Assembly (NCBI GenBank): GCA_036768485.1
Contig: JAVLUZ010000142.1
Span: forward strand, 7,892,787-7,956,786
Source: Mermis nigrescens
Taxonomy: Eukaryota; Nematoda; Enoplea; Mermithida; Mermithidae
Length of the DNA: 64,000 nt
Reading direction: 5' to 3'
Shown: piece by piece, positions 10,545 through 22,086 of the stretch
How the letters are laid out: every line of letters begins with the position of its first letter
How positions within the stretch are numbered: the stretch's first letter is position 1
Translations under genes and position numbers: made by a program
The notes under the pieces: generated by a model
Database searches by the model: none
The model's input: only the letters and a program-made list of their open reading frames with translations
Told to the model about the DNA's origin: nothing

Positions 10545-11520
10545 TACGATCAACCTACAGTATACCAGCATAAGTTTACACTTTTGCGTAACTCAATAAC
10601 GACTAGCCAGATTTTGTTCAAATTTTCAGGATATGACGTAAATAGGCAAGGCATGCTATTTACAGAATTTCAGCGCGCAGTCTACAGTATACCAATTTAC
10701 TTTACACTTTCTTATATAACACTATATTTCAAGAAATATAGGGTGCATTTAGCTCAAATTTTCAGGATAGGGTGAGCATATGTTGCATGTGTTATGCTAT
10801 TGATATGAGCATGTAATGTACAGTATACCAATTTACTTTACACTTTCTTATATAACACTATATTTCAAGAACTATAGGGTTGATTTAGCTCAAATTTTCA
10901 GGATAGGGTGAGCATATGTTGCATGTGTTATCCTATTGATATGAGCATGTAATATACAGTATACCAATTTACTTTACACTTTCTTATATAACACTATATC
11001 TCAAGAACTATAGGGTGGATTTAGCTCAAATTTTCAGGATATGGCGTATATAAGCAAGGCATGCTATGTACAGAATTTCAGGGCGCAGTCTACCGTATAC
11101 CAATTTACTTTACACTTTCTCATATAGCACTATATTTCAAGAACTATAGGGTGGATTTAGCTCAAATTTTCAGGATAGGGTGAACATATGTTGCATGTGT
11201 TATGTTATTAATATGAACATGTAATCTACAGTATACCAATTTACTTTACACTTTCTCATGCAGCATTATATTTCAAGAACTATAGGGCGCATTTAGCTCA
11301 AATTTTCAGGATAGGGTGAGCATATGTTGCATGTGTTATCCTATTGATATGAGCATGTAATGTACAGTATGCCAATTTTGGTTTACACTCTTTCAGATAT
11401 AGTTATAACTCAAGAACCAATGATCAGATTGGGCTCAAATTTTCAGGGTAAGATATATAAATTGTAGCTGAGCTATGTACAAAATTTTAGCGCGCAACCT
11501 ACAGTATGCCAATTACACTG
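10545..11520 (+). repeat. 136-bp tandem repeat, left arm
   Basis: The landmark CAGTATACCAATTTAC recurs at about 10685, 10821, 10957, 11093, 11229 and 11365, a constant 136-bp step. Each unit includes CAAGAACTATAGGGTGGATT, CTCAAATTTTCAGGATAGGG and GAGCATATGTTGCATGTG. Outer units are more diverged. The inverted array lies at about 18540-19530. Confidence 0.9.
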
Positions 11521-11659
11521 GTTTTTCAGATGATGATGACAAAGGGATTGATGTAAAGTACCCTATGGAGATTTTATTTTTCATAACTAATAATCAATTA
11601 TAATAAACATGCCCAAACCTGTCAGTAAGCCTAGCAGGGAAGGGGTAACAACAATTTGG

Positions 11660-11775
11660 CAGTGTGTGTGTATGCGTGCGTTTGTGTGTTGGGGGTAGCA
11701 GTCCCTGTGGGAGTCCACAAGCGCCACCAAGGTCCACAAGCACCACCAAGGTCTACAAGCGCCACCAGGGCTCCT
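11660..11775 (+). repeat. GT-rich tract and 18-bp GTCCACAAGCGCCACCAA array, left arm
   Basis: GTGTGTGTGTATGCGTGCGT is followed by four near-copies of the 18-bp unit. The right-arm counterpart is near 18290-18410. Confidence 0.7.
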
Positions 11776-12917
11776 TTACATTTTACGCCGCTTTACACTT
11801 TACACTTGCTACCCCTGCCACTCCAGTCTTAAATATATCTAAAATGTGCCAAAGTAAGACAAAGCTAAGCCAAGGACTGGATGTGAGTGTAAACTAAGCT
11901 TAGGTAAGCCAAGGTATAAAACAAGCCTAAGCATTATAGAAATTTATCAAGCAGTGTATGGCTTGCTGTCCCTTCATGTTCACATGGCAGATTATGCAAT
12001 TAAGTCTTGAGTGTAGAGTAAGTGAATGTTGTAAAGCAAATTCGAGTAAGCCTAGCTAAGCTAGGGAGTAAATTGGGCCTAAGCACAAAAGGAGTGTGTT
12101 TATATGTTTTTTATAGGTTTTTTTGTGTATATAGGTTTGACTTCCCGGTCCTTTGACTTCCTGGTCCTTCGACACAAACTGATCTTTCTGACTTCCTGGT
12201 CCTTGCTTAAATGTCTTGAAACAGCGGTCCACTCTTGCAACACATCAACACGCTTATGCATGTTGTGTGTACCCTCTGCCATTGCAAATGATGGACCGAG
12301 TGAGCCAAAATCTAGGATTTAGATTGAAACAAGCATGTGTTGTAAAAGATGCACCTCACATGCTGTAAGTTCGTGAACTAATTTAGCTGAAAATTTGTTG
12401 ATTGTGGGTCATGGTCGAGAAAATCTAGTAATTTTACTGTTTTTAGCTATTTTTACGTCAAAATACACTGTTTTTGGCTCAAATAGCTCAATGGTAGGTT
12501 CAATGGTAGGTTCTGCATGTGTCTTGCAAAGGAGATCAGCATTAACTTATATACTGTAAAAGTGAATACATGAGGAAGAATAGCTCAAATTGATTTAGAA
12601 TTCAACATACAGGTCATACACCTTTAACAAAGTGTGTACTATTTGTAGAGCTGAGCACAAAGCAACTGACACTATTATGATTAGTTAGGTCTCCGAGGCT
12701 ATTCTTCTCTGCTGAGGAGTTTAACAAAACCTTTCATTTCAATACAATTAATGCCTCAGAAACATAATTAACATGTATTATCAACTTTAGTTGGTTCAAT
12801 CACTTCTTATTTATTTGTATAACTTAAAGTAAAAAGTGCTTTTAATTCAATTACATGTGAGCATTGAAAATGGCTCATAGATTGTAGAACAATTAGAAGG
12901 AAAGTGTAGGCAAATTG
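11776..12917. other. foldback left arm, non-tandem segment
   Basis: Repeated short motifs such as AAGCCTAAGC and three GACTTCC(C/T)GGTCCTT units near 12140-12200 occur, but no gene is seen. A 60-residue frame here exists in both arms and has no recognisable domain. Confidence 0.5.
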
Positions 12918-13372
12918 AGCAGTTTAGAAAAAAAGTGTGCAGAGGTTGGTAAAAAGTGGGCAGCGTTTGGAAAAAAGTGTGCAGAGTTTGGAAAAAGGGT
13001 GCAGAGTTTGGAAAAAAGTGTGCAGAGTTCGGAAAAAAGTGTGCAGAGTTCGGAAAAAAGTGTGCAGAGTTTAGAAAAAAGTGTGTAGAGTTTGGAAAAA
13101 AGTTTGCAGAGTTTAGAAGAAAGTGTGCAGAGTTTGGAACATTTTTCACACGCTATAACATAGGAAGTGTGCAGAGTTTCGAAAAAGTGTGCAGAGTTTG
13201 GAAAAAAGTGTGCAGAGTTTCGAAAAAAGTGTGCAGAGTTTCGAAAAAAGTGTGCAGAGTTTGGAAAAAGTGTGCAGAGTTTAGAAAAAAGTGTGCAGAG
13301 TTTGGAAAAAGCGTGCAGGGTTAGGAAAAAGTGTGCAGAGTTTGGAAAAAAGTGTGCAGAGTTTGGAAAAAT
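12918..13372 (+). repeat. 21-bp array GTGTGCAGAGTTTGGAAAAA, left arm
   Basis: About twenty units of 18-21 bp. The array is interrupted once near 13140-13170 by CACACGCTATAACATAGGAA. The repetitive KKCAEFG-type frames are a by-product of the unit length. The inverse array is at about 16690-17150 and has a slightly different unit number. Confidence 0.9.
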
Positions 13373-13897
13373 ACCTAAAAATTATTAAAACATATTTTGG
13401 GGGTAATTCAAATGTCATTATCATTCAGCCAACTATAATATGATAGAGACATGTAGTGTAAGTGGGTGGGCCTGAGTTCAGCACTTTTTAGGGCTAATAG
13501 CGACAGACGAGAATGATATGGTCAAAAACTCTTTTTGCTTTGACATAGTTTATTAAATAAATTATACAGGTATATTAGACTTAACAATTTGATGACATAG
13601 GCATGTGCCTGAAATAGAAACACAAGAATAAGCATTTAGGGAGGCTTACTTGGGTAGTGTGGCTGTGAAATAATTTAATAGTCAGCTAATTTTCATATAA
13701 TAGGTATTATTTGCACACACATTTGCTACATAACTGTCCAGGCTGTTTGTTGGCTATAACATTCATTATTGCAATCCCTCTTACATATAGGGAGACATTC
13801 CATTTTCAAGGACCAGAGACATAAAGATTACAATACTGTTAGGTAGTCTTAAAGAATATACTGCATACAGTAGACAAAGTCTGTTGAATTTATAAGA
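13373..13897. other. foldback left arm, non-tandem segment
   Basis: AT-rich spacer between the two short-unit arrays. It is mirrored at about 16173-16689. No coding frame. Confidence 0.5.
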
Positions 13898-14235
13898 GTG
13901 CTTGTAAAGTTTGGAACATTTTTTGTAAAGTTTAGAACATTTTTGTAAAGTTTGGAACATTTTTGTAAAGTTTGGAACATTTTTTGTAAAGTTTGGAACA
14001 CATTTTACACGTTATAACATAAGAAGTTTGTAAAGTTTGGAACATTTTTTGTAAAGTTTCGAACATTTTTGTAAAGTTTGGAACATTTTTTGTAAAGTTT
14101 GGAACATTTTTGTAAAGTTTGGAACATTTCTTGTAAAGTTTGGAACACTTTTTGTAAAGTTTGGAATTTTTTTGTAAAGTTTGGAACATTTTTGTAAAGT
14201 TTGGGAAATTCGGAACAAAGCTTGTAAAATTTGGA
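13898..14235 (+). repeat. 19-bp array TTTGTAAAGTTTGGAACAT, left arm
   Basis: About sixteen units. One interruption near 14004-14030, ACACGTTATAACATAAGAAG, closely resembles the interruption of the 21-bp array. Both arrays share the core AAGTTTGGAA/GAGTTTGGAA. The inverse is at about 15827-16172. Confidence 0.9.
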
Positions 14236-15004
14236 ACAAAGCTCTTAAAAGTCAAAAGAAAGTTATATAAATGTTTGAATATCCAAATTCAGCCACAATT
14301 AAAGAGGTATATTGCATCCAAAAATCCTTGTTTCTATTGCCTAAGTTAATAACACTGTTAGGCATCTGTACAGAAATTTATATTTGTGAGGCTGCGTTAT
14401 CTGTCTTATTGGTTAGGTGTAAGCATGATAATATTGCACTGTGCGCTTAAAATTTTGCTTGTTTATTGATAATGAGATAGTAGCCTAAGCACACACAAAT
14501 GTGTCAGAAATACTCATATTGTATACACAATACTATTTAAATTCCACACTTTATTGGGAAAGTGTGTGTTAAACTTACTTGTATTGCTACATTAATTGAG
14601 CAATTTAGCAGCGAGCATAAGGCTGCATGCTTTTGTCTTTATTGCAAAACTACCATCTCAGTACAGATTTAACTGCAAATCCTAATACTTCAGACCATTA
14701 ATTTAGAGTTTTTGCTATACAAAATCTAATTTGTGCAGAAAACTGTAATTCTATTAATCCAGTTTGGCATCTTTTAAAGCTTATTTTAACTTCATTCCAT
14801 AGGTAAAAGCAGAAATGTACTACTTAGTGTCGCTGAAATCATCTAAGAGTGTTGGACCCCGAGGAAGGGGGATCCCCCCACCCCTATAGAAAGCTGTGCT
14901 TCTCCAGCTGCTAAATGTGATGTTTAAAAGGAAGAGACAAGCAAAAAATGACTATTTACTATAATATTGTCTGCCGAAGCTATTGTCATCCAGCCAGGTC
15001 GGCC
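14236..15004. other. foldback left arm, inner segment
   Basis: Sequence next to the loop. Its right-arm counterpart (15066-15826) is nearly identical, with only scattered differences such as TCTTTTAAAGC against the inverse of GCTTTACAAGA. No gene. Confidence 0.6.
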
Positions 15005-15065
15005 GGTAGAGATACTGACTGCATGTAGATACTGACTGCATATGCTCGACATCAACATGGTCGTT
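15005..15065. other. 61-bp loop of the foldback
   Basis: The unpaired centre between GGTCGGCC (ends 15004) and its inverse (starts 15066). It contains a direct repeat of GTAGATACTGACTGCAT-like units. This is the only part of the element not mirrored. Confidence 0.8.
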
Positions 15066-15826
15066 GGCCGACCTGGCTGGATGACAATAGCTTCGGCAGA
15101 CAATATTATAGAAAATAGTCATTTTTTGCTTGTCTCTTCCTTTTAAACATCACATTTAGCAGCTGGAGAAGCACAGCTTTCTATAGGGGTGGGGGATCCC
15201 CCTTCCTCGGGGTCCAACACTCTTAGATGATTTCAGCGACACTAAGTAGTACATTTCTGCTTTTACCTATGGAATGAAGTTAAAATAAGCTTTACAAGAT
15301 GCCAAACTGGATTAATAGAATTACAGTTTTATGCACAAATTAGATTTTGTATAGCAAAAACTCTAAATTAATGGTCTGAAGTATTAGGATTTGCAGTTAA
15401 ATCTGTACTGAGATGGTAGTTTTGCAATAAAGACAAAAGCATGCAGCCTTATGCTCGCTGCTAAATTGCTCAATTAATGTAGCAATAGAAGTAAGTTTAA
15501 CACACACATTTCCCAATAAAGTGTGGAATTTAAATAGTATTGTGTATACAATATGAGTATTTCTGACACATTTGTGTGTGCTTAGGCTACTATCTCATTA
15601 TCAATAAACAAGCAAAATTTTAAGCGCACAGTGCAATATTATCATGCTTACACCTAACCAATAAGACAGATAACGCAGCCTCACAAATATAAATTTCTGT
15701 ACAGATGCCTAACAGTGTTATTAACTTAGGCAATAGAAACAAGGATTTTTGGATGCAATATACCTCTTTAATTGTGGCTGAATTTGGATATTCAAACATT
15801 TATATAACTTTCTTTTGACTTTTAAG

Positions 15827-16172
15827 AGCTTTGTTCCAAATTTTACAAGCTTTGTTCCGAATTTCCCAAACTTTACAAAAATGTTCCAAACTTTACAAAA
15901 AAATTCCAAACTTTACAAAAAGTGTTCCAAACTTTACAAGAAATGTTCCAAACTTTACAAAAATGTTCCAAACTTTACAAAAAATGTTCCAAACTTTACA
16001 AAAATGTTCGAAACTTTACAAAAAATGTTCCAAACTTTACAAACTTCTTATGTTATAACGTGTAAAATGTGTTCCAAACTTTACAAAAAATGTTCCAAAC
16101 TTTACAAAAATGTTCCAAACTTTACAAAAATGTTCTAAACTTTACAAAAAATGTTCCAAACTTTACAAGCAC
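15827..16172 (-). repeat. 19-bp array, right arm (inverse of 13898-14235)
   Basis: ATGTTCCAAACTTTACAAA units, the mirror of the left-arm array, including the inverted TATAACGTGTAAAATG interruption. Confidence 0.9.
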
Positions 16173-16689
16173 TCTTATAAATTCAACAGACTTTGTCTAC
16201 TGTATGCAGTATATTCTTTAAGACTACCTAACAGTATTGTAATCTTTATGTCTCTGGTCCTTGAAAATGGAATGTCTCCCTATATGTAAGAGGGATTGCA
16301 ATAATGAATGTTATAGCCAACAAACAGCCTGGACAGTTATGTAGCAAATGTGTGTGCAAATAATACCTATTATATGAAAATTAGCTGACTATTAAATTAT
16401 TTCACAGCCACACTACCCAAGTAAGCCTCCCTAAATGCTTATTCTTGTGTTTCTATTTCAGGCACATGCCTATGTCATCAAATTGTTAAGTCTAATATAC
16501 CTGTATAATTTATTTAATAAACTATGTCAAAGCAAAAAGAGTTTTTGACCATATCATTCTCGTCTGTCGCTATTAGCCCTAAAAAGTGCTGAACTCAGGC
16601 CCACCCACTTACACTACATGTCTCTATCATATTATAGTTGGCTGAATGATAATGACATTTGAATTACCCCCAAAATATGTTTTAATAAT

Positions 16690-17150
16690 TTTTAGGTATT
16701 TTTCCAAACTCTGCACACTTTTTTCCAAACTCTGCACACTTTTTCCTAACCCTGCACGCTTTTTTCCAAACTCTGCACACTTTTTTCTAAACTCTGCACA
16801 CTTTTTCCAAACTCTGCACACTTTTTTCGAAACTCTGCACACTTTTTTCGAAACTCTGCACACTTTTTTCCAAACTCTGCACACTTTTTCGAAACTCTGC
16901 ACACTTCCTATGTTATAGCGTGTGAAAAATGTTCCAAACTCTGCACACTTTCTTCTAAACTCTGCAAACTTTTTTCCAAACTCTACACACTTTTTTCTAA
17001 ACTCTGCACACTTTTTTCCGAACTCTGCACACTTTTTTCCGAACTCTGCACACTTTTTTCCAAACTCTGCACACTTTTTTCCAAACTCTGCACACTTTTT
17101 TCCAAACGCTGCCCACTTTTTACCAACCTCTGCACACTTTTTTTCTAAAC
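16690..17150 (-). repeat. 21-bp array, right arm (inverse of 12918-13372)
   Basis: TTTTTTCCAAACTCTGCACAC units. Unit count and spacing differ slightly from the left arm, so the arms have diverged since they formed. Confidence 0.9.
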
Positions 17151-18539
17151 TGCTCAATTTGCCTACACTTTCCTTCTAATTGTTCTACAATCTATGAGCC
17201 ATTTTCAATGCTCACATGTAATTGAATTAAAAGCACTTTTTACTTTAAGTTATACAAATAAATAAGAAGTGATTGAACCAACTAAAGTTGATAATACATG
17301 TTAATTATGTTTCTGAGGCATTAATTGTATTGAAATGAAAGGTTTTGTTAAACTCCTCAGCAGAGAAGAATAGCCTCTGAGACCTAACTAATCATAATAG
17401 TGTCAGTTGCTTTGTGCTCAGCTCTACAAATAGTACACACTTTGTTAAAGGTGTATGACCTGTATGTTGAATTCTAAATCAATTTGAGCTATTCTTCCTC
17501 ATGTATTCACTTTTACAGTATATAAGTTAATGCTGATCTCCTTTGCAAGACACATGCAGAACCTACCATTGAACCTACCATTGAGCTATTTGAGCCAAAA
17601 ACAGTGTATTTTGACGTAAAAATAGCTAAAAACAGTAAAATTACTAGATTTTCTCGACTATGACCCACAATCAACAAATTTTCAGCTAAATTAGTTCACG
17701 AACTTACAGCATGTGAGGTGCATCTTTTACAACACATGCTTGTTTCAATCTAAATCCTAGATTTTGGCTCACTCGGTCCATCATTTGCAATGGCAGAGGG
17801 TACACACAACATGCATAAGCGTGTTGATGTCTTGCAAGAGTGGACCGCTGTTTCAAGACATTTAAGCAAGGACCAGGAAGTCAGAAAGATCAGTTTGTGT
17901 CGAAGGACCAGGAAGTCAAAGGACCGGGAAGTCAAACCTATATACACAAAAAAACCTATAAAAAACATATAAACACACTCCTTTTGTGCTTAGGCCCAAT
18001 TTACTCCCTAGCTTAGCTAGGCTTACTCGAATTTGCTTTACAACATTCACTTACTCTACACTCAAGACTTAATTGCATAATCTGCCATGTGAACATAAAG
18101 GGACAGCAAGCCATACACTGCTTGATAAATTTATATAATGCTTAGGCTTGTTTTATACCTTGGCTTACCTAAGCTTAGTTTACACTCACATCCAGTCCTC
18201 GGCTTAGCTTTGTCTTACTTTGGCACATTTTAGATATATTTAAGACTGGATGGCAGGGGTAGCAAGTGTAAAGTGTAAAGCGACGTAAAATGTAAAGGAG
18301 CCCTGGTGGCGCTTGTAGACCTTGGTGGTGCTTGTGGACCTTGGTGGCGCTTGTGGACTCCCACAGGGACTGCTACCCCCAACACACAAACGCACGCATA
18401 CACACACACTGCCAAATTGTTGTTACCCCTTCCCTGCTAGGCTTACTGACAGGTTTGGGCATGTTTATTATAATTGATTATTAGTTATGAAAAATAAAAT
18501 CTTCATAGGGTACTTTACATCAATCCCTCTGTCACCATC

Positions 18540-19530
18540 ATCTGAAAAACCAGTGTAATTGGCATACTGTAGGTTGCAGCGCTAAAATTTTGTACATAGC
18601 TCAGCTACAATTTATATATCTTACCCTGAAAATTTGAGCCCGATCTGATCATTGGTTCTTGAGTTATAACTATATCTGAAAGAGTGTTAACCAAAATTGG
18701 CATACTGTACATTACATGCTCATATCAATAGGATAACACATGCAACATAGGCTCACCCTATCCTGAAAATTTGAGCTAAATGCGCCCTATAGTTCTTGAA
18801 ATATTAATGTTGCATGAGAAAGTGTAAAGTACAATTGGTATACTGTAGATTACATGTTCATATGAATAACATAACACATGCAACATATGTCTTACCCTAC
18901 TCTGAAAATTTGAGCTAAATCCACCCTATAGTTCTTGAAATATAGTGCTATATGAGAAAGTGTAAAGTAAATTGGTATACGGTAGACTGCGCCCTGAAAT
19001 TCTGTACATAGCATGCCTTGCTTATATACGCCATATCCTGAAAATTTGAGCTAAATCCACTCTATAGTTCTTGAAATATAGTGTTATATAAGAAAGTGTA
19101 AAGTAAATTGGTATACTGTATAATACATGCTCATATCAATAGGATAAGACATGCAACATATGCTCACCCTATCCTGAAAATTTGAGCTAAATCCACCCTA
19201 TAGTTCTTGAAATATAGTGTTATATAAGAAAGTGTAAAGTAAATTGGTATACTGTATATTACATGTTCATATCAATAACAACACATGCAATATATGTTCA
19301 CCCTACTCTGAAAATTTGAGCTAAATACGCCCTATAGTTCTTGAAATATAGTGTTATTTAAGAAAGTGTAAAGTAAATTGGTTTACTGTAGACTGCGCGC
19401 TAAAATTCTGTAAACAGCATGCCTTGCCTATTTACGCCATATCCTGAAAATTTGAACAAAATCTGCCTGGTGGTTCTTGAGTTACGCAAAAGTGTAAAGT
19501 TATGCTGGTATACTGTAGGTTGATCGTACA
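18540..19530 (-). repeat. 136-bp tandem repeat, right arm (inverse of 10545-11520)
   Basis: The inverted units show CCCTATAGTTCTTGAAATAT and TATCCTGAAAATTTGAGCTA at a regular step. Substitutions and small indels against the left arm are more frequent here than near the loop. Confidence 0.85.
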
Positions 19531-19854
19531 TATTGTATACATAACATGCCTGGCATACGTTCATCCTACCCTAAAATTTGAGTTCAATCCGACTGTTGGC
19601 TCTTGAGTTACAGCTCTTTGAATTTTTCCCCCAGGAAATTTACCCTTCCCCTGGCCCTGGGCCCCTGACCCTGAACTGGCCGCGCCCCTCCTCGGGCAGG
19701 CCCCCAACCTCGACCACAACTCTGGGCAGGCTCGGGCAGGCCCTACCCAGCCATTTGCTCCCTATCACCACCTCGATTTCGGGCCAAGGAGCAGATCTGC
19801 CTATCTTTCATCATTGTATATGCTGTAACACTGGGGCCAGACTCATAAGCCGAC

Positions 19855-20455
19855 CCCTATCCTTAACCATTGCCTATCCTTAACCATTGGGACCAGACTA
19901 TGGCTGGAACCGGCCTCTTATCCTTAACCACTGCCTATTCTTTACCATTGCCATCCTTAACCATTGCCTATCTTATAACATTGGAGCAGCCTAAGGCCGG
20001 AACCGGCCTCCTATCCTTAACCACTGCCTATCTTATAACACTGGGGCCAGACTCATAAGCCGACCCCTATACCATAACACTGTATATGCTATAACACTGG
20101 GGCCTGACTATGGCTGGAATCGGCCTCCTATCCTTAACCACTGCCTATTCTTTACCATTGCCTATCCTTAACCATTGCCTATCCTTAAACATTGGGACCA
20201 GACTAGGACTGGAACCGGCCTCCTATCCTTAACCATTGCCTATCCTTAACCATTGGGACCTGACTATGACTGGAATCGGCCTCCTATCCTTAACCATTGC
20301 CTATTCTTTACCATTGCCTATCCTTAACCATTGCCTATCCTTAACCATTGGGACCAGACTAGGACTGGAATCGGCCTCCTATCCTTAACCATTGCCTATT
20401 CTTTACCATTGCCTATCCTTAACCATTGCCTATCCTTAACCATTGGGACCAGGGT
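19855..20455 (-). repeat. 17-bp minisatellite, right arm (inverse of 9605-10260)
   Basis: CCTATCCTTAACCATTG units with TTCTTTACCATTG variants and GGAATCGGCCTC closers. Unit order differs from the left arm in the middle and agrees at the extreme end. Confidence 0.9.
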
Positions 20456-20471
20456 GCTACGCTTAACTACT

Positions 20472-20477
20472 CTGATT
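20472..20477. repeat. right target-site duplication CTGATT of the foldback element
   Basis: Directly follows ...CGCTTAACTACT. Matches 9585-9590 exactly. Confidence 0.8.
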
Positions 20478-20837
20478 ATATATCGAGTTTGCAATAGTAT
20501 ACTCGTATCGTTAGCACCGGCGTAGCCAGGGGAGGGACAATGTTCTCTTGGGAAGATTTTGAACCTTCAGAAGTGGTGCTATGCGGTTGCCTAACGCTGT
20601 TCTGCGACGAGTTTTTTGAGAATAAACTCAAAAGTCGGCACTCGCTCCGATCTCTTCTAGTTTTGGCAATTATTTTGACTCAGTAACAACTGCTGGGGGC
20701 GCTCGAGCGCGCAACCCAAGACCCTCAGCCCCAAAGAAGAGTTTTCCTTGCATTCCCCTATTTCTGATGTACTACTCTAGTAGTAAAATTTGCAAAGCGT
20801 GCAGCAATACTTGTGAAAAAAAATTTGTCGAATTGCA

Positions 20838-21917
20838 TAGTGATCGAGCGAAGCTTCGGCTTCGGCCACCTTTGGCCATTTTTGGACGGCCGAAGGTTGG
20901 CGCAAAAAATGGCCGAAGGCCGAAGGTTCTTGTAAATCTTTGTTTTGAGGTCAAGAGAATCAATGGGAGCATTGTGAATTATTCAGCTTATTTGTCATTG
21001 TACATCGTTTTTGAATTGCATCGATTTGTGTTATTTGCTGCAATAAACCTTCCAATCGACTTTGTCAGCTCTTCTTTGCTCCATTTATGTACATACATGT
21101 ATTATTGATTACCTATCTATTTATATGAATGTTGCATTTTTGAACCTTAATACTATAATTTTGTGATTTCAACAGGTTGTGTTCGATTAATTTGCTTTAC
21201 ATTTTTTAGCAAACTAAAAGTATGTATATAGCCATCTTGGATGTAGAAAGTGACTGACTATACATATAGCCTTTTTAAAAGCTGGAACATTAGCTATGTA
21301 TACAATAGCGCTATAAAACTCTTTTTACAGAATATGTCCAAGTTTCAGACTTTCACTTGACTTAGAGTCCCACCTCGTGCATACATATAAATGATTTCTT
21401 TCCAAAAATTCCCAAACCTTCTGTTATAGCGGAGAAATATTTTATTTTATAGTTGGCATTAAAGTTTTTATCTGCTCCAATAAGTTCTGTTGCGAGCGAG
21501 CGAGAATTCAAAGTGGCAAAAGATTTGGCAAATGGTTCACGAATCCGATTGTTGCCAGCAAATGTGCAAAAGCTACTTTTCTTGAAGCACAATCTAAAGG
21601 CAATCGGTTACAACAGCGTTAACCTAAAGGATAGTGATGAAGCTGTGGAGTTAGATGGCACTGAGAATGTCAGTGAAGCTTACACGACCGATTCTGATGG
21701 TGATGACAGTGAAATCGAACTTGATCAAGATATTTAGTCACACGATATAAATTCCATTGCGCTATATTTGACAAGAATAAACTTTGATGCGATCTGCTTA
21801 CTATTTAAATGTATGCAAACCTCGTGATGTTCTATTTATTCTTTCTATCTACCAATGTACATTATAGCGCTCTTCGCTTCGGCCGAAGGTGAGAAATGGA
21901 CCTTCGCTCGATCACTA
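20838..21917 (+). mobile_element. hAT element with TIR TAGTGATCGAGCGAAG, internally deleted
   Basis: TAGTGATCGAGCGAAG at the left is matched by its inverse (near) at the right. A perfect 8-bp duplication GAATTGCA lies at 20830-20837 and 21918-21925. Subterminal CTTCGGC/GGCCGAAGG repeats crowd both ends. It retains the C-terminal dimerisation segment of a hAT transposase (21453-21737) but is only 1080 bp long, so most of the transposase has been deleted. The TIR is related to that of 2259-5297. Confidence 0.9.
21453..21737 (+). pseudogene. hAT transposase C-terminal dimerisation domain fragment
   Basis: The frame contains FLSAPISSVASEREF, then GSRIRLLPANVQKLLFL and HNLKAIGY. This fits the hAT dimerisation pattern (S.P.SS..SER.F, then N.L....V..L.FLK.N), a region needed for transposase oligomerisation. 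It ends with an acidic tail (DSDGDDSEIELDQDI). The frame begins just after TTTTATAG, which could be an intron acceptor in the parent gene. The catalytic RNase H-like part is missing, so this alone cannot transpose. Confidence 0.85.
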
Positions 21918-22086
21918 GAATTGCATCTGAATGGTCGCAGGACGATGAGAAGTCCATAAAATAACATTATTTTACGATCGCGACGCATTTTTATACATTT
22001 TTTATTGACTTTTGAAATGAAAAAATTTCTGGATTTCCCCGGAAAAATCCTGGCCACGCCTATGCTCGTGAAGCGTAATGTGCAAC

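Larger units (their letters stand above)
9591..20471. mobile_element. giant foldback (palindromic) element, about 10.9 kb, with AG...CT ends and 6-bp TSD
   Basis: The left arm (9591-15004, 5414 bp) is matched by its reverse complement in the right arm (15066-20471, about 5406 bp), with a 61-bp loop. The outer ends are AGTAGTTAAGCGTAGCACCC and its inverse. CTGATT flanks both sides as a 6-bp direct repeat. Each arm holds, from outside in: a 17-bp minisatellite, a 136-bp tandem repeat, a short GCGCCACCAAG array, unique sequence, a 21-bp array and a 19-bp array. No recognisable gene is present; long frames come only from the arrays. Ends starting 5'-AG with a 6-bp duplication and long inverted repeats are features of Polinton/Maverick elements. 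No polymerase, integrase or protease is present, so at most this is a non-autonomous relative. Other superfamilies with about 6-bp duplications remain possible. Confidence 0.85.
20515..22064. mobile_element. possible hAT-type element (CACCGGCGTAGCCAGG ends) hosting another hAT
   Basis: The left end CACCGGCGTAGCCAGGGG and the right end CCTGGCCACGCCTATG (22049-22064) are inverse, and similar to the common GGCGTAGCCAG ends seen also at 29413. The flanks ATCGTTAG and CTCGTGAA match poorly, so the duplication is not confirmed. The hAT at 20838-21917 would be nested in it. Confidence 0.45.

Noticed and set aside
12956..13388. Long repetitive frames (KKCAEFG-type; also 16627-17157) as proteins
   Set aside because: They arise from 21-bp tandem units, exist in mirrored form on both arms and appear in several frames at once. 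No start context or splice support.
9605..14235. Tandem arrays as a CRISPR array
   Set aside because: Units are directly adjacent without unique spacers, and the context is a eukaryotic genome with LINE and hAT elements.
13932..14255. Repetitive TLQKCSKLYK-type frames (also 15815-16138)
   Set aside because: By-product of the 19-bp array in the foldback arms.
9591..20471. Palindrome as a pure sequencing or assembly artefact
   Set aside because: The arms differ by many substitutions and indels, and a matching 6-bp direct repeat lies exactly outside both tips. A missed-adapter read would give identical arms and no target duplication. Still worth a read-level check.
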